Assembly: GCF_034009455.1 (NCBI RefSeq)
Contig: NZ_CP125380.1
Coordinates: forward strand, 241,501 to 305,500
Reading direction: 5' to 3'
DNA: 64,000 nucleotides
From: Pseudomonas sp. P5_109
Lineage (GTDB): Bacteria > Pseudomonadota > Gammaproteobacteria > Pseudomonadales > Pseudomonadaceae
Numbering within the stretch: the stretch's first letter is position 1; each line of letters opens with the position of its first letter. Positions 47,314 to 57,090 of this stretch are shown piece by piece. Under the pieces are notes generated by a model. That model made no database searches. It was not told where the DNA came from and worked only from the letters and a program-made list of their open reading frames with translations. A program made the position numbers and the translations under genes.

Positions 47314-48636
47314 CTACTCCCTCAAGCGGCTTTTCGCCTTGAGCCGCGTGACGTTCGTCCCGGTCTGGTTTGCAAACTCGTGTGGAGTGACATGCTCCTG
47401 CCGGTTGGCCTCTAGGTACCGGCTCCACCAGTTCATGATCAGCCTACGCTCCTCGATGAACTCAGCCTTGTGAATGTAGGCGGCGCGGACGTTGTTGCGT
47501 TCCTTGTGGCTCATCTGCCTTTCAATGGCGGTCTCCGACCACAATCCTGACTCGATCAGTGCGCTGCAGGCCATCGAACGAAACCCATGCCCGCAGATTT
47601 CGGTTTTGGTGTCGTAGCCCATCTTTCGAAGCGCGCTGTTCACAGTGTTTTCAGACATGGGTTTCCAGGGCTTGGTATCGCCTGCAAACACCAGGTCGAA
47701 TTTACCGGTGAGGAAGTGGATCTGTTCAAGCAGGGCCACGGCTTGCGGCGATAAGGGTACAAGATGGATATCCCCGGCCATTTTTGTACCCCTTGTGGAA
47801 AAGGGGACGCCGTCCAACGCGGGACGGGTGTCGGGTATCTCCCAGGTGCCGCGCTTGAGGTCGAATTCGTTCCAACGGGCAAAGCGCAGTTCACTGGAGC
47901 GGACAAACACATGCAGCGAGAGCATGGCCGTCAGCCGGGTAAGTACGCGGCCGTTATAACCCTCAATGCGCTCCTGCAATTCAGGCAGACGCGATAAGGG
48001 TAACGCTGGGCGGTGAACAACCCTCGGGGCTTTGATCAAACCTTCAAGGTCGGAGGCAGGGTTTGCCGCGATCTGTCGAGCACGCTTCGCCTCGCGCATG
48101 ATGCTTTGCAGGTAGTTTTGTACCCTTAAAGCTACGTCAATTGTGCCGCGCTCCTGGATCGCTTCCAGAGGTTGCATCAGGTCATGGGTGTCCAGATCGA
48201 CAATAGAGCGAGCGCCGATCAGTGGAAAGACATGGGTTTTGAGGCGGCTCAGAACCGTCTTGGCATGGCCTGGTGCCCATTTGGCAGACATCGCTTTGTG
48301 CCAGTCCAGGGCCGCGCTTTCAAAGGTTCGGCCTTGGATTGCAGCCTGCGTCTTAGCTTGGTGTTTGGACTCTATTGGATCGATGCCATCCACCAGCATC
48401 CGCTTGACCTCCAGCCGCTTCTTGCGCGCATCGGCGAGGCCGACCACGGGGTAGTTGCCAAACGAGGTCAGTCCTTCACGACCATCAGGTTTTACATACC
48501 TGAAACGCCAGCCTTTGCGGCCATTGGGTTGGACTAAAAGGTAGAGGCCGTCGCCGTCGAAAAGCTTGTAGGCGCGGTCGGTGGGCTTGGCTGAACGGCA
48601 AGCCGAATCAGAGAGCGGGGCAGTGGTGCGCGACAT
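47314..48636 (-). CDS. P4-type tyrosine integrase
   Basis: A 440-residue phage-type integrase with the N-terminal DUF4102 arm-binding domain (LYLLVQPNGRKGWRFRYVKP), core-binding helix and catalytic domain with Arg (VRSSELRFARWNE), HGFRSMACSAL and the Tyr in NNVRAAYIHKAE. It begins 173 bp from the tRNA-Thr 3' end and transcribes away from it, the expected position for the recombinase that inserted the island at the tRNA. All catalytic residues look intact, so the element may still excise. Confidence 0.93.
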   Translation of the reverse strand: MSRTTAPLSDSACRSAKPTDRAYKLFDGDGLYLLVQPNGRKGWRFRYVKPDGREGLTSFGNYPVVGLADARKKRLEVKRMLVDGIDPIESKHQAKTQAAIQGRTFESAALDWHKAMSAKWAPGHAKTVLSRLKTHVFPLIGARSIVDLDTHDLMQPLEAIQERGTIDVALRVQNYLQSIMREAKRARQIAANPASDLEGLIKAPRVVHRPALPLSRLPELQERIEGYNGRVLTRLTAMLSLHVFVRSSELRFARWNEFDLKRGTWEIPDTRPALDGVPFSTRGTKMAGDIHLVPLSPQAVALLEQIHFLTGKFDLVFAGDTKPWKPMSENTVNSALRKMGYDTKTEICGHGFRSMACSALIESGLWSETAIERQMSHKERNNVRAAYIHKAEFIEERRLIMNWWSRYLEANRQEHVTPHEFANQTGTNVTRLKAKSRLRE

Positions 48637-48739
48637 AAGGGTACTCCTCCCTTTATCGAATGACCTTACCCCTATCTTTATCCTTAAAACGGCTGGTATC
48701 CATAAGATTTTGGCGGAATCCGACAGAACCCCAAAACGA

Positions 48740-48766
48740 AAAAACCCGCCAGAAGGCGGGTTTTTC
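48740..48766 (-). terminator. Terminator of tRNA-Thr
   Basis: On the minus strand stem aacccgcc/ggcgggtt is followed by T6. Confidence 0.8.
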
Positions 48767-48808
48767 GGGGGTTCCAGAGATTTTGAAAGCTTTCTATGGA
48801 ACCTTGTA

Positions 48809-48884
<76 letters not shown>

Positions 48885-48962
48885 GTGTCAGGGCGACGAT
48901 TATAGCGATTGGATAGGTTCTGTAAACCCCTGAATTCTGACTATTTTTGCGTGAGCTTCAGG

Positions 48963-49787
48963 TCAGGCGCGCAGTAGGGTTTTCTTGAGTTTCTGAATGG
49001 CTTGCCAGGTACGGCTGTTTTGCATTGCGCGCAGCTGTGCTTCGGCCTGTTCGGCGCGTTGCAGGGCAGCGGCGAGCTGGTGTTCGGCGTCGCTGACGGG
49101 GTGGCTGAAGTTGTGGCCTTTGCAGAACTGGAACTCGTCCAGGTTGCATGGCGGGATGTCGAAGGCGGGTTTGAGGTTCAGGTGTTCTTCGGCGAGGTAA
49201 TAGGTGTTGATGCCGTCGAACAGGATCGAGTGGTAGCCGGCGTCGGTGACGAGGGTTTCCCAGGCCTGGTCGCGGGCCCAGGGGGTTTCGATGAGGATTA
49301 CCCATGGCCGCCATTGGTTGAAGTCCATGCCGCGCAGGACGGTTTCTTCGTGGCCTTCCACGTCGATTTTCAGGAAGTGGATGGCGCGGTCCCGGGCGTG
49401 TTCTTCGCAGATGGAGCTCAGGGTGCGGGACTTGATCGTCTGGCTGCGCACGTCCATGCCGGCGTCTTTGTGCATTTTCGCCATGGCCGGGTCGAGGGTC
49501 GAGAGGCCGGTGTCGGCGATGCCGTAGAAGGTCAGTTCGTCCGCACTTTCCCCGGCCGCACATTGCAGGTTGGTGTCTTTGGGGCGTTGCTGGCACAGGG
49601 CTTCGAAGTAGTTGGGCATCGGTTCGACGTTGATGCCGGTCCAGCCGTTGTCGTAGAACGCCTTGGTGACCGAGTCATGCGTGGGATCGTTGGCCCCGAC
49701 GTCGATGTAGAAGCCGTTCTCGACGGTTTTGAGGGCGCGCCACAGGCGTATGTCTTCAAAATTCTGTGCGTAAGAAATGAACGTCAC
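48963..49787 (-). CDS. FkbM family methyltransferase
   Basis: A 274-residue S-adenosylmethionine methyltransferase of the FkbM family. Motif I is FYIDVGANDPTHDSVTKAFY, and the family hallmark FLKIDVEGHEETVLRGM is present. The C-terminus carries a predicted coiled coil (QLAAALQRAEQAEAQLRAMQ). I chose the GTG at 49787, preceded by AGGAT; the 24-residue extension to 49859 lacks support. FkbM enzymes methylate sugars or small molecules on polysaccharides and natural products. It is isolated from other surface genes here. Confidence 0.85.
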   Translation of the reverse strand: MTFISYAQNFEDIRLWRALKTVENGFYIDVGANDPTHDSVTKAFYDNGWTGINVEPMPNYFEALCQQRPKDTNLQCAAGESADELTFYGIADTGLSTLDPAMAKMHKDAGMDVRSQTIKSRTLSSICEEHARDRAIHFLKIDVEGHEETVLRGMDFNQWRPWVILIETPWARDQAWETLVTDAGYHSILFDGINTYYLAEEHLNLKPAFDIPPCNLDEFQFCKGHNFSHPVSDAEHQLAAALQRAEQAEAQLRAMQNSRTWQAIQKLKKTLLRA

Positions 49788-50129
49788 TGGCGCATCCTGT
49801 CGGAAGAATGTTCTTGTTCGTGGCCGCACTGCTGGCGCCCTGGCGTTTGTGTATATCAAGAGAAGTGCGGCGGTGCAATTTCCCCCGTCAGCGGTCCCGG
49901 ATTAGGCGTTTATGTCGTTTTCATTAAATGCTTATGCACAATGCCATTGGCCGCGCACTGGGTTTAGGCCGAAATTGTGGATCCGTTCTCATTTGTTCGC
50001 AAATGCCTGTTTTTTCGATTTTTTATGCTCTGTACAAAAATTGAACAGTTTGCTTTCGCCCATGAAACAGGCGTGGATATTGGATCCACGATAATTTCAT
50101 CAACAGAGTTATCCACAGGCTGGGTGTGT
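49788..50129. other. AT-rich gap with one DnaA-box-like site
   Basis: No gene is seen. A perfect ttatccaca occurs near 50110-50118, but a single DnaA-box-like sequence without neighbours does not indicate an origin. The FkbM gene promoter must lie here. Confidence 0.5.
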
Positions 50130-51332
50130 TTAAGCGCGTTCGGCCAAGAGCAGGAAATTACGCGGCGTGAGCGGCGTTTCGCAGAAAGTACCGACTCGGA
50201 CGCTGTAGCCCTGCTCGGCGAGGAAAAGTGCCCGGTCAAGGACCAGCCAAAGCTCCAGCGGACGTCGGAAAAGTCCGCGTAGCAGCTCAAGGTTGCGCAC
50301 CTCGGCCAGTCGCTGCCAGCCGGCGGCTTCCAGGGCTGGCCAATCTTGCGGGCCGATTGTGGATAACTCTTTGAGTGCGGCCAGGTGATGGCAGTAGTCG
50401 GCGAAGGATTTGTCCAGCCAGGCGCTGGGCAGGGACGGGGTTGGCAGGTACTCGTCCATGCCGCGCAGTTGCCGTTGCAGCAAGTCGAAGCCCAGGCGCC
50501 GGGCCATGGAGGTGTCACGTTGCCGCCGCACACGGGCGCCGGCTGTGACCGTTTCGCTCATTGGCAGCGCAAGATCGTCGAGGGAAAGCTGTAAGCCGGA
50601 GCCTTGGGCGGCCGAGGAAATCGGCGAGTATTGGGCAAGACTGATCCGGTTGTAGCAACACGGCGCAATGGCGAGTTGTTTGCAGCCTGTGGCGCTGGCG
50701 AGTTGAATCAGCCGCACATGCAAATCACCGCAGGCGTGAAGCGCGACGGGTGTGTGATGCGCACTTAGTAAAGTGGCTGCGTCCGCCGCGAGCACATCCT
50801 GTTCGATATGCAGCGCATGCAGGTGATGACGCTGGCTGAGTGCCTGGCCGCTGGTAACCAGAGCCGGGTCGTACTCCAGGCACGTCAGTTGCTGCCCCGG
50901 TTGCAGCAGGCGGCGCCCCAGATGTCCCTTGCCCGAGCACCAGTCCAGCCAATGCCGCGGTGCCTCGGTAAACTGCAATCGGCTGGAGAAGGCTTCGATC
51001 TGCTGCCATTTACGCCCCGGTACATCGACGTTCAATCGATGGCCGGGCGCTTCGAGCGTGCGGGCGGGCAATTCATCCACGGCACTCAAGGCAATGGACA
51101 TCATTGCCAAGGAAGCAAAGGGTTCTGGTGCATTGAGAAGGGCAGGCTGGTTGTGAGCGTTTTCTGCGTCTTCCAGTGTCCGCTCACGTAGCCATGCGGC
51201 CAGCTCCGGGTAGGAAGCTTCCCAGGGAAGCCGCAGATGAGTGAACGGCCGAGGTTTCCACAGGACCTGATGCCTTGTCAGAAAAGCATCCAGCGCGGTG
51301 AAACGGGCGAGTAGGGCCTCGCCCGTCAACAC
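50130..51332 (-). CDS. Class I SAM methyltransferase, METTL25-like
   Basis: About 400 residues. The motif LDWCSGKGHLGRRLL is a Rossmann SAM-binding loop, and LACCYNRI-like APCCYNRISL with the preceding LHACGDLHVRL matches the methyltransferase-domain proteins related to METTL25. The GTG at 51332 follows GAGGATTGC; an ATG at 51359 inside the permease gene has no ribosome binding site. It overlaps or abuts the ABC transporter operon and may be co-transcribed. Substrate unknown. Confidence 0.78.
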   Translation of the reverse strand: MLTGEALLARFTALDAFLTRHQVLWKPRPFTHLRLPWEASYPELAAWLRERTLEDAENAHNQPALLNAPEPFASLAMMSIALSAVDELPARTLEAPGHRLNVDVPGRKWQQIEAFSSRLQFTEAPRHWLDWCSGKGHLGRRLLQPGQQLTCLEYDPALVTSGQALSQRHHLHALHIEQDVLAADAATLLSAHHTPVALHACGDLHVRLIQLASATGCKQLAIAPCCYNRISLAQYSPISSAAQGSGLQLSLDDLALPMSETVTAGARVRRQRDTSMARRLGFDLLQRQLRGMDEYLPTPSLPSAWLDKSFADYCHHLAALKELSTIGPQDWPALEAAGWQRLAEVRNLELLRGLFRRPLELWLVLDRALFLAEQGYSVRVGTFCETPLTPRNFLLLAERA

Positions 51333-51339
51333 GCAATCC

Positions 51340-52029
51340 TCAACGCCCTTGGCAGGCATCGACGCGCAACCAGCGCTCCAGCAGCTTGAAGCCGCGTACC
51401 AGCACGTAGGCCATCACCAGGTAGAACATGCCCGCGGCGAAGAAGATCTCCACCGGCAGGTAGGTCCGGGCAATGATGGTGCGGGCCATGCCGGTCAGTT
51501 CCAGCAAGGTCACGGTGCTGGCCAGGGCACTGGCCTTGAGCATCAGGATCACTTCGTTGCTGTAGGCCGGCAAGCCGATGCGCGCGGCGCGCGGCAGCAT
51601 GATGTAGAACAGCGCCTTGGGTTTGGACATGCCCAGTGCTCGCGCCGCCTCAATCTCGCCCGGTGGAATCGCCTGGATGGCGCCCCGCAGGATCTCCGCG
51701 ATGTAGGCCGCCGTGTGCAGGGTCATGGTCGCCGTGGCGCACCAGAACGGATCGCGCAGGTATGGCCACATCGAGCTGTTACGGATCGCGTCGAACTGTG
51801 CCAGGCCGTAGTAGACCAGGAACAGTTGAACCAGCAACGGCGTGCCACGGAAAAAGAAGATGTAGCCGTAGGGAAATGCCCGCACCCACCACAGGCGCGA
51901 TGAACGGGCGATGCCCAGCGGAATGGCCAGCAGCAAACCGGCGATCACGGCGATGGCCACCAGTTCCAGGGTCAGGGTCGCGCCCTGGGCCAGTTTCGGC
52001 AGCCACTTGATGATGACTTCCCAGTTCAT
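51340..52029 (-). CDS. Amino acid ABC transporter permease, HisM-like
   Basis: Inner-membrane permease of 229 residues with the typical EAA loop (EIEAARALGMSKPKALFYIM) and at least five membrane helices. The start ATG overlaps the stop of the second permease (ATGA). The extension to 52311 lies inside that gene and is rejected. Part of a polar amino acid uptake system of the histidine/lysine/arginine type. Confidence 0.92.
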   Translation of the reverse strand: MNWEVIIKWLPKLAQGATLTLELVAIAVIAGLLLAIPLGIARSSRLWWVRAFPYGYIFFFRGTPLLVQLFLVYYGLAQFDAIRNSSMWPYLRDPFWCATATMTLHTAAYIAEILRGAIQAIPPGEIEAARALGMSKPKALFYIMLPRAARIGLPAYSNEVILMLKASALASTVTLLELTGMARTIIARTYLPVEIFFAAGMFYLVMAYVLVRGFKLLERWLRVDACQGR

Positions 52030-52721
52030 TGGGTGCTCCTCGCGAAGCCGCGAGCGGCGCGTTTTTCCAGGAAGTACATGCCAGTCATCGCCAGCACCGT
52101 CAGGCCCAGGTACATGAACGCGGCGACCATATAGAAGGTGAACGGCTGTTTGGAGACGGTCACGCCGATTTGCGCGTGACGCATGATTTCTTCCAGGCCG
52201 ATCACCGACACCAGCGCGGTGTCTTTCATCAGGATCATGAACAGGTTGCCCAGACCCGGCAGGGCGATGCGCCACATCTGCGGCATGATCAATTTGGTGA
52301 AGATGCGCCATTTCGACATGCCCAGGGCCACGCCGGCTTCACGATGGCCTTTTGGAATGGCGAGGATCGCACCGCGAAACACTTCCGTGGCGTAGGCACC
52401 GAAGCACAGGCCCAGCGCAATCACGCCGGCGGCGAAAGCGCTGAGTTCGAGGTCGGGGTTGCCGAAAAACTCGCCCAGGGCACGCATCAGGTTGACCGTA
52501 CCGAAGTAGATCAACAGCACCCAGAGCAATTCCGGGATGCCGCGAACCAGGGTCGAATAGGTGCCGCCAAGCCATTGCAGCGGCTTGTATGGGGAAGTCT
52601 TGGCCAAGGCGCCGAGCAGACCGAGCACCAGCCCCAGGCACAAGGCCGAGAGTGCCAGTTTCACAGTCATCAGCGCGCCAGCGGCGAGCGCCGGGCCGAA
52701 TCCGTAGAGGTCGATAATCAT
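52026..52721 (-). CDS. Amino acid ABC transporter permease, HisQ-like
   Basis: A 231-residue permease pairing with the HisM-like one; it has the EAA loop HREAGVALGMSKWRIFTKLI. It lies between the binding-protein gene and the other permease in the usual order. The pair forms the heterodimeric channel. Confidence 0.92.
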   Translation of the reverse strand: MIIDLYGFGPALAAGALMTVKLALSALCLGLVLGLLGALAKTSPYKPLQWLGGTYSTLVRGIPELLWVLLIYFGTVNLMRALGEFFGNPDLELSAFAAGVIALGLCFGAYATEVFRGAILAIPKGHREAGVALGMSKWRIFTKLIMPQMWRIALPGLGNLFMILMKDTALVSVIGLEEIMRHAQIGVTVSKQPFTFYMVAAFMYLGLTVLAMTGMYFLEKRAARGFARSTQ

Positions 52722-52799
52722 GGATTTCTTTTCAAATCGCGGCAGGCAAGGCCGGGGACCGGCGCCGTCAGAGGAGGGCGTCGGTCCGGCAGGTCAGAA

Positions 52800-53549
52800 T
52801 CAGTAGATGCTGAACGGGAAGTACTTGTCGTTGATCTTCTTGTAGGTGCCATCAGCGACGATTTCTTTCAGCGCGCTGTTCAGCTTCGCGCGGATCGGAT
52901 CGTTTTTACGTACGGCGATACCGATCTTGTCGCTTTCTTCCACTGGGTCGCCCTTGAATTCGTAAGGACGGCCGGCGTCGCTTTTGAGCCACTCGTAGTT
53001 GACGTACTTGTCGGCCAGGATGCCGTCCAGACGGCCGGAAGTCAGGTCGAGGTAGGCGTTTTCCTGGGTGTCGTAGAGCTTGATGGTGATGTCGTCACCA
53101 TAGTTGTCTTCCAGGAAGGTACCGGCCAGGGTCGCGCGCTGGGCGCCGATGATCTTGCCTTTGACCGAGTCCTTGTCGGTTTTGAAGTCGACGTCTTTCT
53201 TGGCGATGAACTGCAGCTTGTTGGAGTAGTACGGGTCGGTGAAGTCCACCGCTTGCTTGCGCTCGTCGGTGATCGACATCGAGGAGATCAGGAAGTCGAA
53301 CTTCTTGGCGTTCAGGGCCGGGATGATGCCGTCCCAGTCGGAGGTCACGACGGTGCACTCGACTTTCATCTTGGCGCACAGGGCGTCGCCGATCTCTTTG
53401 TCGAAGCCGACGACATTGCCACTGGCATCTTTATTGTTGAACGGCGGGTAAGCCGCTTCGATGCCCATCTTCAGGGTTTCGGCCATGGCACCGGCGCTGA
53501 ACGCCAGGGTGACGGCGGCAGCCAGGAAGACCTTTTTGTAGTTCTGCAT
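52800..53549 (-). CDS. Periplasmic amino acid-binding protein
   Basis: A 249-residue solute-binding protein of the HisJ/ArgT class. The signal peptide is MQNYKKVFLAAAVTLAFSAG with cleavage after AMAE. Ligand-fold blocks GIEAAYPPFNNKDASGNVVG, FDFLISSMSITDERKQAVDF and GRLDGILADKYVNYEWL are typical of basic-amino-acid binders. The ATG at 53549 follows GGAGCTACCC; the extension to 53615 is not used. The exact ligand (Arg, Lys, His, ornithine) cannot be chosen from sequence. Confidence 0.92.
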   Translation of the reverse strand: MQNYKKVFLAAAVTLAFSAGAMAETLKMGIEAAYPPFNNKDASGNVVGFDKEIGDALCAKMKVECTVVTSDWDGIIPALNAKKFDFLISSMSITDERKQAVDFTDPYYSNKLQFIAKKDVDFKTDKDSVKGKIIGAQRATLAGTFLEDNYGDDITIKLYDTQENAYLDLTSGRLDGILADKYVNYEWLKSDAGRPYEFKGDPVEESDKIGIAVRKNDPIRAKLNSALKEIVADGTYKKINDKYFPFSIY

Positions 53550-53562
53550 GTGGGTAGCTCCG

Positions 53563-54336
53563 TTAGCGGTTGCTGGACATGAATTGTTTGCAGCGCGCCG
53601 AAAGCGGGTTTTCAAATACCTGCTGTGGCGATCCTTGCTCTTCTACCAAGCCCTGGTGAAGGAACACCACTTCGCTGGAGACCTGACGGGCGAAGCCCAT
53701 TTCATGGGTCACGAGCAGCATGGTGCGGCCTTCTTCGGCCAGTGCGCGGATGACATTAAGTACTTCCTGGACCATTTCCGGGTCAAGCGCCGAGGTGGGC
53801 TCGTCGAACAGGATGACCTTGGGCTGCATGGCCAGGGTGCGGGCGATGGCTGCCCGTTGTTGCTGACCGCCGGACAACTGCGCCGGATAGGCATGGCGTT
53901 TGTCGGCGATGCCGACCTTGGCCAGCAGGGCTTCGGCGACTTCGATGGCTTCGGCCTTGCTCTGGCCGAGTACGCGGCGCGGGGCTTCGATGATGTTGTC
54001 GAGCACGCTCATGTGCGGCCACAGGTTAAAGTTTTGAAACACAAAACCGATTTCGCTGCGCAGGCGATTGATCTGCTTGCCATCGGCGGCAACCAGTTCA
54101 CCGTTCTTCGCGGCCTTGAGCTTGAGTTCTTCGCCGGCGACCAGGATCTGGCCCTGGTGCGGGTTTTCCAGCAGGTTGATGCAACGCAGGAACGTGGACT
54201 TGCCGGAACCGGAAGAACCCAGGATCGAGATCACGTCGCCGTCGCGGGCGGTCAGCGAGATACCTTTGAGCACCTCCAGCGAACCGTAGCGTTTGTGCAA
54301 GTTGCGGATTTCAAGCGCGGGCGTGGCCTCAGCCAT
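53563..54336 (-). CDS. Amino acid ABC transporter ATPase, HisP-like
   Basis: A 257-residue ABC ATPase with Walker A GSSGSGKSTFLRCINLLE, the signature LSGGQQQRAAIARTLA and Walker B VILFDEPTSALDPEM. First gene of the four-gene operon with the binding protein and two permeases (only 13 bp to the next gene). GAGGAAC precedes the start. The promoter lies in the divergent gap to gabP. Confidence 0.94.
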   Translation of the reverse strand: MAEATPALEIRNLHKRYGSLEVLKGISLTARDGDVISILGSSGSGKSTFLRCINLLENPHQGQILVAGEELKLKAAKNGELVAADGKQINRLRSEIGFVFQNFNLWPHMSVLDNIIEAPRRVLGQSKAEAIEVAEALLAKVGIADKRHAYPAQLSGGQQQRAAIARTLAMQPKVILFDEPTSALDPEMVQEVLNVIRALAEEGRTMLLVTHEMGFARQVSSEVVFLHQGLVEEQGSPQQVFENPLSARCKQFMSSNR

Positions 54337-54900
54337 GTGCGTTCCTCATATATGTTGCGCTCCTGCTGTTGGTGGCCTTCCTGGCGAGGCGGCCAACCTA
54401 GCATAGCGTTTCAATGGCAGCCAACAGCGCTACGGGCGGTAAACGGCTGGCGTGTGGCAGGTTGTCGCATCGGCGCAGCAGACTGTCGCCCCATCAACAA
54501 CCGAACAGCCGTTTGAACCTTGCCTGTCGATAAAAATCGCGGTGGCTGTCGCAAAAAAAGGCGCGATGTTGCCAGCTTTGACAGGGTGTTGGAAGCGCTA
54601 TCCGGCCAAATGCACTGGTTGTGCACTTTTAATGTGCGCAGAGCCATTTTCAAGTGTGTTTCCAGTGCGCGGATTTGCCCCGCAATGTGGGTCGCAGGGT
54701 AACGCTCTGGCAAAGTGCCATTAAATTCAATGGGTTGCGATGACCATCCGGTCAAAGCGAGATCGCCGGACTAGAGGGATTTGAAACATTTTGGCGCAAT
54801 TATTGCGTGCAGAATCCAGAACGCCCCGTTGGCTTCTTTTTACGAGAAGGATCGCCGAACGGGATGCATGCATTCGCTTCTCCTTACAAAGGTAGTTTCA
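54337..54900. other. Divergent gap between ABC operon and GabP-like gene
   Basis: About 560 bp without a gene. A sigma-54-like site at 54792-54807 faces gabP. Several short AT-rich patches near 54500-54650 could hold promoters for the minus-strand operon; no strong sigma-70 pair is clear. Confidence 0.55.
54792..54807 (+). promoter_or_regulatory. Sigma-54-like promoter of the permease gene
   Basis: TGGCGCAATTATTGCG has GG and GC separated by exactly ten bases, close to the TGGCAC-N5-TTGCA consensus, 94 bp before the start. Nitrogen or CbrB-type control of a GABA permease is biologically sensible. Confidence 0.5.
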
Positions 54901-56292
54901 ATGAGCAGTACCCAAAGCTCTAATGGCCTCGAACAGGGGCTCAAACCGCGCCACGTGACCATGCTGTCGATTGCCGGGGTTATCGGCGCCGGCTTGTTCG
55001 TTGGCTCGGGTCACGCCATCGCCGCCGCAGGTCCGGCTGTACTGTTGGCTTACGCCGCCGCCGGCATGTTGGTGGTATTGGTCATGCGCATGCTCGGCGA
55101 AATGGCCGTTGCCTCGCCGGACACCGGTTCGTTTTCGACTTACGCCGACCGCGCGATCGGTCACTGGGCCGGTTTCACCATCGGCTGGCTGTACTGGTGG
55201 TTCTGGGTGCTGGTGATTCCGCTGGAAGCCAACGCCGCCGCGACCATCCTGCATGCCTGGTTCCCGGGTGTGGACATCTGGGCCTTCGCCCTGGTCATCA
55301 CGATGCTGCTGACCGTGACCAACCTGTTCAGCGTGAAGAACTACGGTGAGTTCGAGTTCTGGTTCGCGCTGATCAAGGTTCTCGCGATCATCGGTTTCAT
55401 TGTGCTCGGCGTCATGGCGATCTTCGGCTTCCTGCCTGGCAGCCAGGTCAGCGGCGTTTCACACCTGTTCGACACCCAAGGCTTCCTGCCAAACGGCATG
55501 GGCGCGGTGCTGGGTGCCATTCTGACCACCATGTTCTCTTTCATGGGCACCGAGATCGTGACCATCGCGGCCGCGGAATCGAAAGACCCGGGCAAGCAAA
55601 TCTCCAAGGCCACCAATTCGGTGATCTGGCGGATCGGCTTGTTCTACCTCGTATCGATCTTCATCGTCGTGGCCCTGGTACCTTGGAACGACCCGGTACT
55701 GGCAAGCCTGGGTTCCTACCAGACAGTGCTTGAGCGCATGGGCATCCCGAACGCCAAGATGATCGTCGACATTGTGGTACTGGTTGCTGTGACCAGCTGC
55801 CTGAACTCGGCGCTCTACACGTCGTCGCGGATGTTGTTCTCCCTGGGCAAGCGCGGCGATGCGCCGGCCATGTCCACCCGCACGAACAAACGCGGTACGC
55901 CGTACTGGGCGGTGATGTTGTCCACTGGCGCTGCGTTCCTGGCAACATTCGCCAACTACGTGGCTCCGGCTGCCGTGTTCGAATTCCTGCTAGCCAGCTC
56001 CGGCGCCATCGCATTGCTGGTGTACCTGGTGATTGCGATCTCGCAACTGCGCATGCGTAAGCAGCGTATTGCACGCGGAGAAAAAATCGCCTTCAGCATG
56101 TGGCTGTTCCCGGGCCTGACCTACGCGGTGATCGTCTTCATCGTTGCGGCCCTGACCATCATGCTGTTCCAGGATGCCCATCGCGTGGAAATTCTCGCGA
56201 CCGGCTTGCTCAGTGCCCTGGTAGTAGCGACCGGCTTGCTGGTGGCTCGCCGTCGCAAGCTGGAAAAACGTGGCGCGGCAGTGCTGAACTGA
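54901..56292 (+). CDS. gabP: Amino acid permease, GabP-like
   Basis: APC-superfamily permease of 463 residues with about 12 membrane helices. The N-terminal conserved segment HVTMLSIAGVIGAGLFVGSG and the AAT-family block MFSFMGTEIVTIAAAESKDP fit the E. coli GabP/AnsP group. The extension to 54781 is rejected because the ATG at 54901 starts the conserved MSSTQSSNGLEQGLKPRH and has AAAGG upstream. Expected cargo is gamma-aminobutyrate, though other amino acids are possible. A terminator and REP array follow. Confidence 0.82.
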   Translation: MSSTQSSNGLEQGLKPRHVTMLSIAGVIGAGLFVGSGHAIAAAGPAVLLAYAAAGMLVVLVMRMLGEMAVASPDTGSFSTYADRAIGHWAGFTIGWLYWWFWVLVIPLEANAAATILHAWFPGVDIWAFALVITMLLTVTNLFSVKNYGEFEFWFALIKVLAIIGFIVLGVMAIFGFLPGSQVSGVSHLFDTQGFLPNGMGAVLGAILTTMFSFMGTEIVTIAAAESKDPGKQISKATNSVIWRIGLFYLVSIFIVVALVPWNDPVLASLGSYQTVLERMGIPNAKMIVDIVVLVAVTSCLNSALYTSSRMLFSLGKRGDAPAMSTRTNKRGTPYWAVMLSTGAAFLATFANYVAPAAVFEFLLASSGAIALLVYLVIAISQLRMRKQRIARGEKIAFSMWLFPGLTYAVIVFIVAALTIMLFQDAHRVEILATGLLSALVVATGLLVARRRKLEKRGAAVLN

Positions 56293-56310
56293 TCCATATC
56301 GCGTAACGCA

Positions 56311-56351
56311 AAACGGCCGCTGTCAGTGATGACAAGCGGCCGTTTTTGTTT
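56311..56351 (+). terminator. Terminator of gabP, first copy
   Basis: Stem aacggccgct.../agcggccgtt followed by T5. Its core (56315-56351) recurs base for base at 57096-57132 beyond the REP array. Confidence 0.88.
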
Positions 56352-56401
56352 CTATCAAAAAGGTTCTTCACGCAATTCCGGGAAACCCCGATAACGCAAT
56401 A

Positions 56402-57062
56402 CCTGTAGGAGCCGGCTTGCCGGCGATGGACTCCAGTGCGCCGCGTTTATCCAGTCCACACGCGTTATCGTTAACGACCATCGCTGGCAAGCCAGCTCCT
56501 ACAGGAGACCGCGTCCAAGTCGAAATGATGTGAACGCCAATCTGTAGGAGCCGGCTTGCTGGCGATGGGCTCTAGTGCGCTGCGTTTATCCAGTTTGTAC
56601 GCGTCATCGTTAACGACCATCGCTGGCAAGCCAGCTCCTACAAGGGACCGCGTCCTGGTCGAAATGATGTGAACGCCAAACTGTAGGAGCCGGCTTGCTG
56701 GCGATAGACTCAAGGGCGCCGGGTTTATTCGGTTCGTACGCGTTATCGTTAACGACCATCGCTGGCAAGCCAGCTCCTACAGGAGACCGCGTCCAAGTCG
56801 AAATGATGTGAACACCAATCTGTAGGAGCCGGCTTGCTGGCGATGGGCTCTAGTGCGCTGCGTTTATCCAGTTTGTACGCGTCATCGTTAACGATCATCG
56901 CTGGCAAGCCAGCTCCTACAGGAGACCGCGTCCAAGTCGAAATGATGTGAACGCCAATCTGTAGGAGCCGGCTTGCTGGCGATAGAGGGCGCCGGGTTTA
57001 TTCGGTTTACACGCGTTATCGTTGACGATCATCGCTGGCAAGCCAGCTCCTACAAGGGACCG
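56402..57062. repeat. Tandem array of five REP doublets
   Basis: Five tgtaggagccggcttgctgg units begin near 56404, 56542, 56681, 56820 and 56959, each paired with an inverted tcgctggcaagccagctcct. The period is about 139 bp and the linkers (ccgcgtccaagtcgaaatga) are also conserved, so whole BIME units have been duplicated in tandem. It separates gabP from the convergent small-protein genes. Confidence 0.92.
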
Positions 57063-57090
57063 CGTGGCCGCCAAACCAGTGAAAGACCAA

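Noticed and set aside
50110..50118. DnaA-box-like ttatccaca suggesting an origin
   Set aside because: Single copies also occur near 9122, 10065 and 11776, without clustering, AT-rich unwinding region or dnaA/gyrB/recF nearby.
56402..57062. CRISPR-like periodic array
   Set aside because: The period is about 139 bp and the repeated units are inverted REP pairs with conserved linkers, without unique spacers or cas genes.
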